Assembly (NCBI GenBank): GCA_035720425.1
Contig: DASTOB010000127.1
Span: forward strand, 1-64,000
Length of the DNA: 64,000 nt
DNA from: DASTOB01 sp035720425
GTDB taxonomy: Bacteria > Chloroflexota > Limnocylindria > Limnocylindrales > CSP1-4
Reading direction: 5' to 3'
Numbering within the stretch: the stretch's first letter is position 1; every line of letters starts with the position of its first letter. Under the pieces are notes generated by a model that did not search any database, was not told the DNA's origin, and saw only the letters and a program-made list of their open reading frames with translations. Positions 28,663 through 36,929 of the stretch are shown in pieces. The translations under genes and the position numbers were made by a program.

Positions 28663-29639
28663 CGCTCCAGATCATCCAGGGCCTGCTCCTCGCGTTCGCG
28701 ATCATCGTCATCCTCATGCCGCCGTACATCCGGCTCCTCCGGGTGGCCGGGTTCGGCAAGCAGATTCGCGAGGAGGGACCGCACAGCCACTTCGTCAAGG
28801 AGGGCACGCCGACGATGGGCGGGCTCCTCGTCATCGGCGTCGTCGTCGTCCTGTTCGTGCTCCTGCGCGGCTTCCCGGAGCGCGGCGTGTTCGCGCCCCT
28901 CGCGACGCTCCTCCTCGTCGGCGTCCTCGGGGCGTTCGACGACTACCTCAACGCCCGGACCGGGGAGGGCATCCGGGCGCGGCACAAGATGCTCTGGCTC
29001 ATCGTCGTCGCCGGCGTCGCCGCGTTCCAGATCCAGCAGACCTACGGCCTCGTCGGCTTCCGCGTCCCGTTCGTCGGCGACGTGACGATCGAACCGTGGC
29101 TGTACGTGCTGTTCGCGGCGCTCGCGATCGTGGCGGCGAGCAACGGCGTGAACATCACCGACGGCCTCGACGGCCTCGCCGGCGGGACGCTCGTGTTCGC
29201 CTTCGTCGCGTTCCTCCTCATCGCCCTGCTCAACGTCCCGGTCCAGCCGAACCTCGCCTTCCTGTGCGCGCTCATCATCGGTGCGCTGCTCGGGTTCCTC
29301 TGGTTCAACGTCCATCCGGCCCAGATCTTCATGGGCGACTCGGGTTCGCTCGCCCTCGGCGCGACGCTGGCCGTCATCGCCCTCATCACCGGCCAGATCC
29401 TTGTCCTCCCGCTCATCGGCCTCATCTTCGTGGTCGAGACCGGCTCGGTCATCCTCCAGGTCGCCTGGTACAAGCTGACCGGCGGCCGGCGCCTCCTGCG
29501 GATGTCGCCGATTCACCACCACTTCGAGCTCGGCGGCTGGGACGAGGAGAAGATCACCCTGCGCTTCTGGATCGTGGCGATCCTCGCCGGGCTCCTCGGC
29601 GTGACCCTGTTCCTCGCCTCGATCGATCGCCTGGCATGA
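28659..29639 (+). CDS. mraY: phospho-MurNAc-pentapeptide transferase
   Basis: 326 aa with about ten membrane helices. It transfers phospho-MurNAc-pentapeptide to undecaprenyl phosphate, giving lipid I. HFVKEGTPTMGG, the Asp-rich GAFDDYLN, NGVNITDGLDGLAGG, FMGDSGSLALG and the cytoplasmic SPIHHHFELGGW are all present. It is coupled to murF and murD by 4-nt overlaps. Confidence 0.96.
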   Translation: MTLQIIQGLLLAFAIIVILMPPYIRLLRVAGFGKQIREEGPHSHFVKEGTPTMGGLLVIGVVVVLFVLLRGFPERGVFAPLATLLLVGVLGAFDDYLNARTGEGIRARHKMLWLIVVAGVAAFQIQQTYGLVGFRVPFVGDVTIEPWLYVLFAALAIVAASNGVNITDGLDGLAGGTLVFAFVAFLLIALLNVPVQPNLAFLCALIIGALLGFLWFNVHPAQIFMGDSGSLALGATLAVIALITGQILVLPLIGLIFVVETGSVILQVAWYKLTGGRRLLRMSPIHHHFELGGWDEEKITLRFWIVAILAGLLGVTLFLASIDRLA

Positions 29640-31204
29640 CCGCGATGACGAGCACACGCCCGATCGACCCGGCCACCCTGACCCTCGGCGGCATCCGCTC
29701 CGGCGCGCTGCGCGACGCACCGGTGACCGTCCTCGGGCTGGCGCGCAGCGGCGTCGCGCTGGCCCGCTTCCTCGTCGATGCCGGCGCGCGCGTGACGGTC
29801 TACGACGGCCGGCCGGCCGGCGAGCTGGCCGGGGCGCTCGAGCGGCTCGAGGGACGGCCGATCCGGCTGCTGGCGGGGCCGGACGTGGAGCCGACGACGG
29901 CCTGGGCCGATGCCGCCCTCGTGACGACGTCTCCGTCGATCAACCCCGACTACCCGACGACCGAGCCGCGCCTCCGCGCCGCGCTCGCGTCGCTCGTGGC
30001 CGCCCGCGACGCCGGCGACCGAACCGTGCCGGCGCTCGTGTCCGAGCCGGACCTCGTGCTCCGCGTCTGCCCGGCGCCGACGATCGGGGTGACCGGCACG
30101 AAGGGCAAGACGACGACCGCGTCCCTGGCCGCCGCCATCCTGGCCGCCGACCCGTCGCATCCGGTCGCGCTCGGCGGCAACATCGGGATCCCGCTCGTCG
30201 AGCGTCTGCCGGACCTCACGCCCGGACACCGCGTCGTGATCGAGCTGTCGGAGCTCCAGCTGCCGACGCTGTCGCGCGGCACGACCGTCGCCGTCTACAC
30301 GAACGTCACCTCCGATCATCTCGATCGCCACGGATCGCTCGAGGCGTACCGCCGGGTCAAGCGCCGCCTCGCCGAGCTCGTTGACCCGGACGGCGCCCTC
30401 GTGCTCAACGCGGAGGACCCGGTCGTCGCCGCCTATGCCGGCCTCGGGTCGGCGCCGGCGGTGCTCTACCGCCTCGAGCGACCGGTGCCCGGCGGCCTCG
30501 GCGTCGTCGACGGCTGGATCGTGGCCGCCGGCGTGGAGCGGTTGCCGATCGCCGGTGGCGGCGCGGCGGCGACCGGTCCCGGCGGCCGGATCATGCCGGC
30601 CGACGAGCTTGGAATCCCGGGGCGCCACAACGTTCGCAACGCGCTCGCGGCCATCGCGACGGGGCTCCTGTTCGGCGTCGCGCCCGATGCCATCCGGCGT
30701 GCCGCGGCGGCGTTCGAGGGCGTCGAGCACCGGCTCGAGACGGTCGCGCTCGTCGACGGCGTCCGGTTCGTCAACGATTCCCAGGGCACCCAGCCCGACG
30801 CCGTCGTCGCCGCGCTGCGCGCGTTCGATCCGCCCGTCGTCCTCATCGCCGGCGGTCGCGACAAGGGGGTCGACCTGGCCGCGCTCGGACCGGTCGTCGC
30901 GGAGCGCGCGGCTGCGGCCGTCGTGATCGGCGAGTCCGGCCCGGCGCTCGCCGAGCTCTTCCGGGCGTCCGGGCTGGAGCGGATCGAGCACGCCGACGGG
31001 CTCGACGCCGCGGTGGCCACGGCCGACGCCCTCGCTCGGGACGCCCTCGCGGCGTCCGGCACGTCGGGCGGACCGGCGACCGTCCTGCTCAGCCCGGCCG
31101 CCGCGAGCTTCGACCAGTTCACCGACTACGAGGCGCGCGGCCGGGCGTTCAAGGCGGCCGTCGCCGCGCTCGCCGCCGGCCGGCGGGGGAGGGGGGAGCG
31201 ATGA
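29636..31204 (+). CDS. murD: UDP-MurNAc-L-alanine D-glutamate ligase
   Basis: 522 aa, longer than the usual 440-460. It adds D-Glu to UDP-MurNAc-L-Ala. An N-terminal Rossmann domain (VTVLGLARSGVALARFL), ATP-binding GVTGTKGKTTTASL, ELSELQLP, TNVTSDHLDRHGS and the C-terminal VNDSQGTQPDA with LIAGGRDKG. The extra length comes from Gly/Ala/Pro-rich loops around residues 285-325. ATGA overlaps at both ends, with mraY and ftsW. Confidence 0.93.
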   Translation: MTAMTSTRPIDPATLTLGGIRSGALRDAPVTVLGLARSGVALARFLVDAGARVTVYDGRPAGELAGALERLEGRPIRLLAGPDVEPTTAWADAALVTTSPSINPDYPTTEPRLRAALASLVAARDAGDRTVPALVSEPDLVLRVCPAPTIGVTGTKGKTTTASLAAAILAADPSHPVALGGNIGIPLVERLPDLTPGHRVVIELSELQLPTLSRGTTVAVYTNVTSDHLDRHGSLEAYRRVKRRLAELVDPDGALVLNAEDPVVAAYAGLGSAPAVLYRLERPVPGGLGVVDGWIVAAGVERLPIAGGGAAATGPGGRIMPADELGIPGRHNVRNALAAIATGLLFGVAPDAIRRAAAAFEGVEHRLETVALVDGVRFVNDSQGTQPDAVVAALRAFDPPVVLIAGGRDKGVDLAALGPVVAERAAAAVVIGESGPALAELFRASGLERIEHADGLDAAVATADALARDALAASGTSGGPATVLLSPAAASFDQFTDYEARGRAFKAAVAALAAGRRGRGER

Positions 31205-32496
31205 ACGTTGCACGCCGGCCGTTCGGGGCCGCACGTCAGGTCATGGTCGTCGGCCGGGTGGCGCCGAAGGAGCGGAAGGCGACGCTCGAGCGCGAGCGGC
31301 ATGAGCCGGACTACTCGATCCTCGTGGCCGTCGTCGCCCTCGCCGCGGTCGGCATCCTGATGGTCTACTCGTCGTCCGCGATGCGCGCCTACATCGGGCG
31401 CGACGACAGCCTCGCCATCGTCGGGCCGCAGATCCAGTGGGCCGGCCTCGGGATCATCGCGATGCTCGTCATGATGCGCGTCGACTACCGGCTGCTCCGG
31501 ATCGTGTCCGTGCCGGGGTACATCCTCGCGGTCGTCCTCCTCGTCCTCGTCCTCCTGCCGGCGATCGGGCCGCTCCAGCCGAAGATCGTCGGCGGCTCCG
31601 CCCGCTGGCTGCAGCTCGGTCCGCTGCCGGCGATCCACCCGGCGGAATTCGCCAAGCTGTTCCTCGTCATCTACCTCGCCCACTGGATGGCGGGGCGGGG
31701 GACGAAGATCAAGGGCCTGTTCACGGGCACCCTGCCGTTCCTGCTCATCGTCGGCCCGATCGTCGCGCTCATCTTCCGCGAGCCGGACCTCGGCACGACC
31801 GGGGTCGTCACGCTGACCGCGTTCACGATGTTCTTCGTGGCCGGCGCCAACCTCATGCACTTCGCGGCGATGGCGGTCCTTGCCGGCCTCGCGATCATCA
31901 CCGTCGGCCTTCGCGAGTACCAGCTCGACCGTATCCGGGCGTTCCTCAACCCGTGGAGCGACCCGCTCGGCAAGGGGTTCCACACGATCCAGGGACTGCT
32001 CGCGCTCGGTCTCGGCGGGATCCTCGGTGCCGGGCTCGGCGAGAGCCGCCTGGCCGGCGGGTTGTTCCTGCCGAACGCGAGCAACGACTTCATCTTCGCG
32101 ATCATCGGCGAGGAGTTCGGCCTGCTCGGTGGAGCGATCGTCGTGGGCCTCTTCCTCCTCCTGGCGTACGCTGGCATCCGCACGGCGCTCGGTGCGCCGG
32201 ACACGTTCGGGGCGTTGCTGGCGGCCGGGATCACCGCCTGGCTGTGTCTCCAGGCGTTCATCAACATCGGCGTCGTCGTCGCCCTCCTGCCGATCACGGG
32301 CATCACGCTCCCGTTTATCAGCGCCGGCGGCTCGTCGCTCGTCATCAGCTTTGCCGCGGTCGGGATCCTCATGTCGATCTCCCGCGAAACGGTGGAACGA
32401 GGAACATGGAACGATGCGCCTGCTGATCGCGGGCGGGGGCACGGGCGGACACATCTACCCGGCACTCGCCGTCGCCCGGTCGCTCCGCGCGCCTGA
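31201..32496 (+). CDS. ftsW: septal peptidoglycan polymerase FtsW
   Basis: 431 aa SEDS glycosyltransferase with about ten membrane helices. Conserved parts: LMVYSSSAMRAY, HPAEFAKLFLVIYLA, FREPDLGTT, RIRAFLNPWSDPLGKGFH, SNDFIFAIIGEEFG and the closing ITLPFISAGGSSL. A 30-residue basic N-terminus precedes helix 1. The C-terminus extends 83 nt into murG, giving a 28-residue Arg/Gly-rich tail (ADRGRGHGRTHLPGTRRR) that is not typical of the family. Either a true long overlap or a small indel near 32400 explains this. Confidence 0.93.
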   Translation: MNVARRPFGAARQVMVVGRVAPKERKATLERERHEPDYSILVAVVALAAVGILMVYSSSAMRAYIGRDDSLAIVGPQIQWAGLGIIAMLVMMRVDYRLLRIVSVPGYILAVVLLVLVLLPAIGPLQPKIVGGSARWLQLGPLPAIHPAEFAKLFLVIYLAHWMAGRGTKIKGLFTGTLPFLLIVGPIVALIFREPDLGTTGVVTLTAFTMFFVAGANLMHFAAMAVLAGLAIITVGLREYQLDRIRAFLNPWSDPLGKGFHTIQGLLALGLGGILGAGLGESRLAGGLFLPNASNDFIFAIIGEEFGLLGGAIVVGLFLLLAYAGIRTALGAPDTFGALLAAGITAWLCLQAFINIGVVVALLPITGITLPFISAGGSSLVISFAAVGILMSISRETVERGTWNDAPADRGRGHGRTHLPGTRRRPVAPRA

Positions 32497-33577
32497 CGGC
32501 GGCTCGGATGAGCCGGCGATCAGCTGGCTCGGCGGGCACCGCGGACTCGAGGCGAACCTGGTCCGGGCCGCGGGGATCCCGTTCCGGCGGCTCGTCCTCC
32601 GCTCACTCCGCACGGTCGACCTGGGCCCCCACGCCGTGCTCGATCCGCTCCGCCTGCTCGCGTCCGTCCCGCAGGCGGCGGCGATCCTCGCCCGCGAGCG
32701 GCCGGACGCAATCTTCACGACGGGCGGCTACGTGGCGGTGCCGACCGTCCTCGCCGCCGTCCCGCTCCGTGTCCCGGTCGTCCTGTGGGACGGGAACGTC
32801 GTCCCGGGACGGAGCGTCCGCTGGACCGCCCGCCTGGCCGACGTGCTGGCCGTCTCGTTCGAGGCGACGTGCGCCGCCCTGGCCGGGGCCGACCGACCGT
32901 GCTACGTGACCGGCACGCCGATTCGCGACACCCGCGAGATCGATCGCGAGGCGGCCCGCGCGCGGCTCGACATCCCCGCCGGCGCCCGGCTGCTCCTCGT
33001 GTTCGGCGGGTCGCAGGCCGTCCGGCGCTTCAACGGCGCCGTCGGGGAGGCGCTCCCGCGGCTCGTCGAACGGGTCCACGTCATCCACGTCAGCGGCGAC
33101 GACGGCTATGCCGCGGCGCTCGCCGCCCGCGAGGCCCTGCCGGCAGACCTGCGCGGTCGCTACCGGCCGTATCCCTTCCTGCGCGACGAGATGGTCGCCG
33201 CCCTCGCCGCCGCGGACCTCGTCGTCGGCCGCGCCGGCTCGTCGACGCTGGCCGAGGTGACGGCGCTCGGCCTGCCGATGGTCGTCGTGCCGTATCCGCA
33301 CGCGGCGGGGCACCAGCGCGCGAACGCCCGGGTGCTCGCCGATGCCGGCGCGGCGCGCCTCGTCGAGGACGAGGACTTCGATGCCGCCGCGCTGCTCGAG
33401 GCGGCGGCGATCCTCGACGATCCGGATGCGCACGTCCGGATGTCCGCCGCCGCTCGCGGGCTCGGCCGGCCGGGCGCGGCCGCCGCGGTCGCCGAGCTCG
33501 TCCGGGCCGCGGCGGAGCGCCGGGCGCTGCCGGACGCGGTCGAGCTCGACCGCCGCTCGCGCGGGGTCGCGGCGTGA
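32414..33577 (+). CDS. murG: lipid II synthase MurG
   Basis: 387 aa. Adds GlcNAc to lipid I at the inner face of the membrane. N-terminal GGGTGGHIYPALAVA, then FTTGGYVAVPTVLAA, GTPIRD, LVFGGSQAVRRFN, VVGRAGSSTLAE and PYPHAAGHQRANA. The usual HEQN segment is replaced by LWDGNVVPGRS, a variant to note. The ATG at 32414 lies 83 nt inside ftsW. A GTGA overlap leads into murB. Confidence 0.92.
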   Translation: MRLLIAGGGTGGHIYPALAVARSLRAPDGGSDEPAISWLGGHRGLEANLVRAAGIPFRRLVLRSLRTVDLGPHAVLDPLRLLASVPQAAAILARERPDAIFTTGGYVAVPTVLAAVPLRVPVVLWDGNVVPGRSVRWTARLADVLAVSFEATCAALAGADRPCYVTGTPIRDTREIDREAARARLDIPAGARLLLVFGGSQAVRRFNGAVGEALPRLVERVHVIHVSGDDGYAAALAAREALPADLRGRYRPYPFLRDEMVAALAAADLVVGRAGSSTLAEVTALGLPMVVVPYPHAAGHQRANARVLADAGAARLVEDEDFDAAALLEAAAILDDPDAHVRMSAAARGLGRPGAAAAVAELVRAAAERRALPDAVELDRRSRGVAA

Positions 33578-34548
33578 CCGCGGCCGCATCCCGACCGGCC
33601 ACGCCGTTCGACGCCGTCGCGACCGGGACGGAGATCCAGCGCCGGATCGGGGTCAAGACGTCGCGCGACGAACCGCTCGCGCGGTTCACGACGATGCGGG
33701 TCGGCGGTCCGGCGGACCTGTTCGCCGTCGCGCACAACGCGTTCGAGCTGCGCGCGCTCGTGCGCTACGCGCGGTCGCGCGGGCTTCCGCACGTCGTGCT
33801 CGGTCGTGGCAGCGACGTCGTGATCAGCGACCGCGGGATCAGGGGGCTCGTGATCCAGAACCGGGCCGAGGGATCGCGCGTCGACGGTGAGCGCTACGTC
33901 GCGGAGTCCGGCGTGCCGATGGCGCGCGCCGCGACGGAGACGCAGCGGGCCGGGCTGTCCGGCCTCGAGTTCGGGCTGGCCATCCCGGGAACCGTGGGAG
34001 GCGCCGTGTGGGCCAACGCCGGCGCTCACGACGCGGACGTCGCGGCGATCATCGAGTGGGCCGATGTCCTGCTGGCCGACGGATCGGAGGCCCGACTCGC
34101 CCCCGCGGACCTCGCCCTCGCCTACCGCGACAGCCGGTTCAAGCATGCGCCGGCGGAGATCGTCGTCGCGGCCTCGTTCCGCCTCGAGCCCGCCAACGCC
34201 GACACGATCAAGACGCGCCTCGACGACATCCGTCGCTGGCGTCAGGCCCACCAGCCGCTCGGCCTCCCATCGGCGGGGAGCACGTTCCGCAACCCGCCGG
34301 GCGACTCCGCCGGCCGACTCATCGACGCGGCCGGCCTCAAGGGCACGCGGATTGGTGGTGCGGTCGTCTCCGACAAGCACGCCAACTTCCTCGTCAACGA
34401 CGCGAAGGGGTCGGCCGCCGACGTGCGCCGCCTCGCCGACCTCGTCCGCGACACGGTCGCGCGAACCGCCGGCGTGGCCCTCGAGCCGGAGGTCGTCTAC
34501 CTCGGCGACTGGGACGGCTGGCCGTGGCCCCCCGAGACGAGCCGGTGA
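33574..34548 (+). CDS. murB: UDP-N-acetylenolpyruvoylglucosamine reductase
   Basis: 324 aa. FAD enzyme that reduces UDP-GlcNAc-enolpyruvate to UDP-MurNAc with NADPH. FTTMRVGGPADLF at the start of the FAD domain, LGRGSDVVISDRGIRG, AIPGTVGGAVWANAGAH, AYRDSRF and the C-terminal GSTFRNPPGDSAGRLIDAAGLKG, with the Ser that acts as proton donor. The FAD loop has GSD where GSN is usual. In many bacteria murC lies beside murB; here it does not. Confidence 0.93.
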   Translation: MTAAASRPATPFDAVATGTEIQRRIGVKTSRDEPLARFTTMRVGGPADLFAVAHNAFELRALVRYARSRGLPHVVLGRGSDVVISDRGIRGLVIQNRAEGSRVDGERYVAESGVPMARAATETQRAGLSGLEFGLAIPGTVGGAVWANAGAHDADVAAIIEWADVLLADGSEARLAPADLALAYRDSRFKHAPAEIVVAASFRLEPANADTIKTRLDDIRRWRQAHQPLGLPSAGSTFRNPPGDSAGRLIDAAGLKGTRIGGAVVSDKHANFLVNDAKGSAADVRRLADLVRDTVARTAGVALEPEVVYLGDWDGWPWPPETSR

Positions 34549-35681
34549 ACCCGCCCGTGAGCCCGCCGCCGACCCGTCCGATCGTCGTCCTGCTCGGCGG
34601 GCCGTCGGCGGAGCACGACGTGTCGATCGTGTCCGGCACGGCCATCGCCGATGCCCTCGCCGGCGCCGGATTTCCCGTCCGCCAGGTGCTCATCGACCTC
34701 GACGGCCGCTGGTGGTGGCTGCCGCTCGACCACCGGCGCGCGGATCGTCCGCAGAGCGCCTACGACGACCCGGCGACGCTCGGCGCGGACGGTCCCGTCG
34801 CGGCCGGCGCGGCGATCGATCGCCTGGCCGGCCAGGACCCGGCGCCGGTCGTGTTCATCGCCCTGCACGGGCCGTTCGGCGAGGACGGGACGGTCCAGGC
34901 CCTGCTCGGGGCCGCCGGGCTCGCCTACACCGGGTCCGGCGTCGCGGCGTCGGCGATCGGGATGGACAAGGCGATCTTCAAGCGACTCGTCCGCGGCGTA
35001 GGGCTGCCCGTCGTCGACTGGCGCGAGATCCGGGCGGAGCGCTGGCGAACGCGACCGGCCGAGGTGCTCGGCGAGCTCGAGGCGTTCACCTCCGGCACGG
35101 GCGAGGCGCGCCTGATGGTGAAGCCGTCGCGGCTCGGCAGCTCGGTCGGGATGACCCTCGCGCACACGCCGGACGAGCGGGCGGCGGCGCTCGACCACGC
35201 GTTCCGCTACGACACGGTCGCGCTCGCGGAGCGCTACCTCGGCGGTGCCCGGGATCTCGAGGTGAGCGTGATCGGCAACGAGCCGGACCGGCTCGCCCTG
35301 TTCGGCCCGGGCGAGATCGTCGCCGGCAACGAGTTCTACGACTACGCCGCCAAGTACACGCCCGGGCTGTCGCGCACGTCGATCGCGGCGGACGTGCCGG
35401 AGGCCGTCCGCGTGGCCGCGCGAAAGATCGCGCGCGACTGCTACCGGGCGATCGGAGCGGAGGGCTTCGCGCGGGTCGACTTCCTGCTCCACGGCGATGA
35501 CCTGTACCTCTCGGAGGTCAACACGATCCCGGGCTTCACGCCGATCAGCCTGTTCCCGACCATGCCGGCCGAGGGCGGCCACGACTTCACCGCGGTGTGC
35601 CGGATGGTCGTCAACCTTGCCGTCGAGCGCCACGCGATGCGGGCCGGCGGCGGGCTCACCCCGGCCGACCTGCCGCGGTGA
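34545..35681 (+). CDS. ddl: D-alanine-D-alanine ligase
   Basis: 378 aa. ATP-dependent formation of D-Ala-D-Ala, the substrate of MurF. LLGGPSAEHDVSIVSG at the N-terminus, FIALHGPFGEDGTVQ, ATP-grasp segment MVKPSRLGSSVGMT, RVDFLLHGDDLYLSEVNTIPGFT at the C-terminal metal site. The GTG at 34545 overlaps the murB stop. A longer insert around DHRRADRPQSAYDDP is seen in some Ddl proteins. Confidence 0.94.
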   Translation: MNPPVSPPPTRPIVVLLGGPSAEHDVSIVSGTAIADALAGAGFPVRQVLIDLDGRWWWLPLDHRRADRPQSAYDDPATLGADGPVAAGAAIDRLAGQDPAPVVFIALHGPFGEDGTVQALLGAAGLAYTGSGVAASAIGMDKAIFKRLVRGVGLPVVDWREIRAERWRTRPAEVLGELEAFTSGTGEARLMVKPSRLGSSVGMTLAHTPDERAAALDHAFRYDTVALAERYLGGARDLEVSVIGNEPDRLALFGPGEIVAGNEFYDYAAKYTPGLSRTSIAADVPEAVRVAARKIARDCYRAIGAEGFARVDFLLHGDDLYLSEVNTIPGFTPISLFPTMPAEGGHDFTAVCRMVVNLAVERHAMRAGGGLTPADLPR

Positions 35682-36508
35682 GCGAGCGCCTGGCCGGACG
35701 GGGCGCGCGGGGCCGCCGGTCGACCCGGATCCGGCGCGCGTCGGCCGGGCTCACACCGGTTCGCGCCGGGGCGCTCCTTGCCATGCTCGCCTCGGCCGCG
35801 GCGATCTACGGTGCCGCGTCGTCGCCCGCCTTCGGCCTCGTCCACCTCGAGCTCGAGGGCGTGCGCTACTCGGACGAGTCGGCCGTGCGGACCCGGCTGG
35901 CCGTGCCGGCCGGGGTGAACCTGTTCACGCTGGCCACGGATCCGCTCGAGGCGCGCCTGCGCGAGCTGCCGACCGTGGCCGCCGCGCGCGTCACCGTTCG
36001 GCTGCCCGACAGCCTGTCGGTCAGCCTGATCGAGCGCGAGCCGGTCATGATCTGGCAGGTCGGCGAGCGCCGTCTCCTCGCCGGCGCCGACGGCGTGCTG
36101 TTCGCCCGGCTCGGCGAGGTCCCGCCGCCCGGCGCGGCTGACCTCCCGGTGGTCGACGACCGACGGGCCGCCGCGATCTCGCTCGGCGTCGGCTGGCGTC
36201 TCGACCCGGTCGACTTCGATGCGGCCACGCGTCTTGCGGCGGTCCGCCCGGTCGACGTCGGGAGCGTCGCCCCGGCGGTGTCGGTCAGCGTGACCGACGA
36301 CATGGGCTACGTGATGACGACCGGCGAGGGTGGCTGGACCGCGGTGTTCGGCTTCTACACGCCGAGCCTGCGGACCCCCGAGCTCATCCCGGGGCAGGTC
36401 CGCCTGCTGCGCAGCCTGCTCGACGGCCGGGAGGCGACGGTCGAGCGCGTCATCCTCGCGTCCGAGACCGACGGGACGTACATCCCGCGCGCGACGCCGG
36501 CGCCGTGA
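35678..36508 (+). CDS. ftsQ: cell division protein FtsQ/DivIB
   Basis: 276 aa. A basic N-terminal tail of about 30 residues (GRGARGRRSTRIRRAS), one membrane helix (about 33-50), and then an extracellular POTRA domain (GLVHLELEGVRYSDESAVRTRL, TLATDPLEARLRELPTVAAARV, RLPDSLSVSLIEREPV). It is bitopic and links FtsL/FtsB to the divisome. GTGA overlap with ddl. It ends the tightly overlapped run that began at rsmH. Confidence 0.9.
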   Translation: MSERLAGRGARGRRSTRIRRASAGLTPVRAGALLAMLASAAAIYGAASSPAFGLVHLELEGVRYSDESAVRTRLAVPAGVNLFTLATDPLEARLRELPTVAAARVTVRLPDSLSVSLIEREPVMIWQVGERRLLAGADGVLFARLGEVPPPGAADLPVVDDRRAAAISLGVGWRLDPVDFDAATRLAAVRPVDVGSVAPAVSVSVTDDMGYVMTTGEGGWTAVFGFYTPSLRTPELIPGQVRLLRSLLDGREATVERVILASETDGTYIPRATPAP

Positions 36509-36536
36509 GCGGGGTGAGCCCCGTGAGCGCCGCGAG

Positions 36537-36566
36537 TTGCTGGTCCCGCCTCGCGTCGGGTAGCCT
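36537..36566 (+). promoter_or_regulatory. possible promoter for sbp-ftsA
   Basis: TTGCTG (36537-36542), an 18-bp spacer and TAGCCT (36561-36566), in the 91-bp gap after ftsQ, the largest gap in the cluster since rsmH. ACGGAGGA at 36583-36590 is the ribosome site of the next gene. Confidence 0.45.
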
Positions 36567-36599
36567 TGCCCAAACGCACCGGACGGAGGACGGCGCCAC

Positions 36600-36923
36600 G
36601 TGTTCCTACCCCTGGCGGGTCTCCTCGTCGGCGTCCTGGCAGGGCTCCTCCTCAACGTCAACGTCAGCTTCGAGTTCAGCCGCTATTCGGCCGTGGCGAT
36701 CCTCGCCGCGCTGGACTCGGTCCTCGGCGCGGTGCGGGCGGAGCTCGACGGCGTCTATGACAATCGGATCTTCATCAGCGGATTCGTCACGAACGCGATC
36801 GTCGCGGTCCTTCTCACGTTCATCGGTGATCGGCTCGGCCTGGATCTGTACCTCGTGGCGCTGATCAACTTCGGCTTCCGGATCTTCAACAACGTGGCGC
36901 TCATCCGGCGCCACTTCATCTAG
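36600..36923 (+). CDS. sbp: small basic protein Sbp (DUF1290)
   Basis: 107 aa with three membrane helices (about 3-20, 27-46 region partly amphipathic, 62-92). FEFSRYSAVAILAALDSVLGA, DNRIFISGFVTNA and the ending FRIFNNVALIRRHFI identify the DUF1290/Sbp family, which sits between ftsQ and ftsA or ftsZ in Gram-positive-type bacteria; its biochemical role is unknown. GTG start with ACGGAGGA upstream. It lies 6 nt before ftsA. Confidence 0.9.
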   Translation: MFLPLAGLLVGVLAGLLLNVNVSFEFSRYSAVAILAALDSVLGAVRAELDGVYDNRIFISGFVTNAIVAVLLTFIGDRLGLDLYLVALINFGFRIFNNVALIRRHFI

Positions 36924-36929
36924 CGCAGC

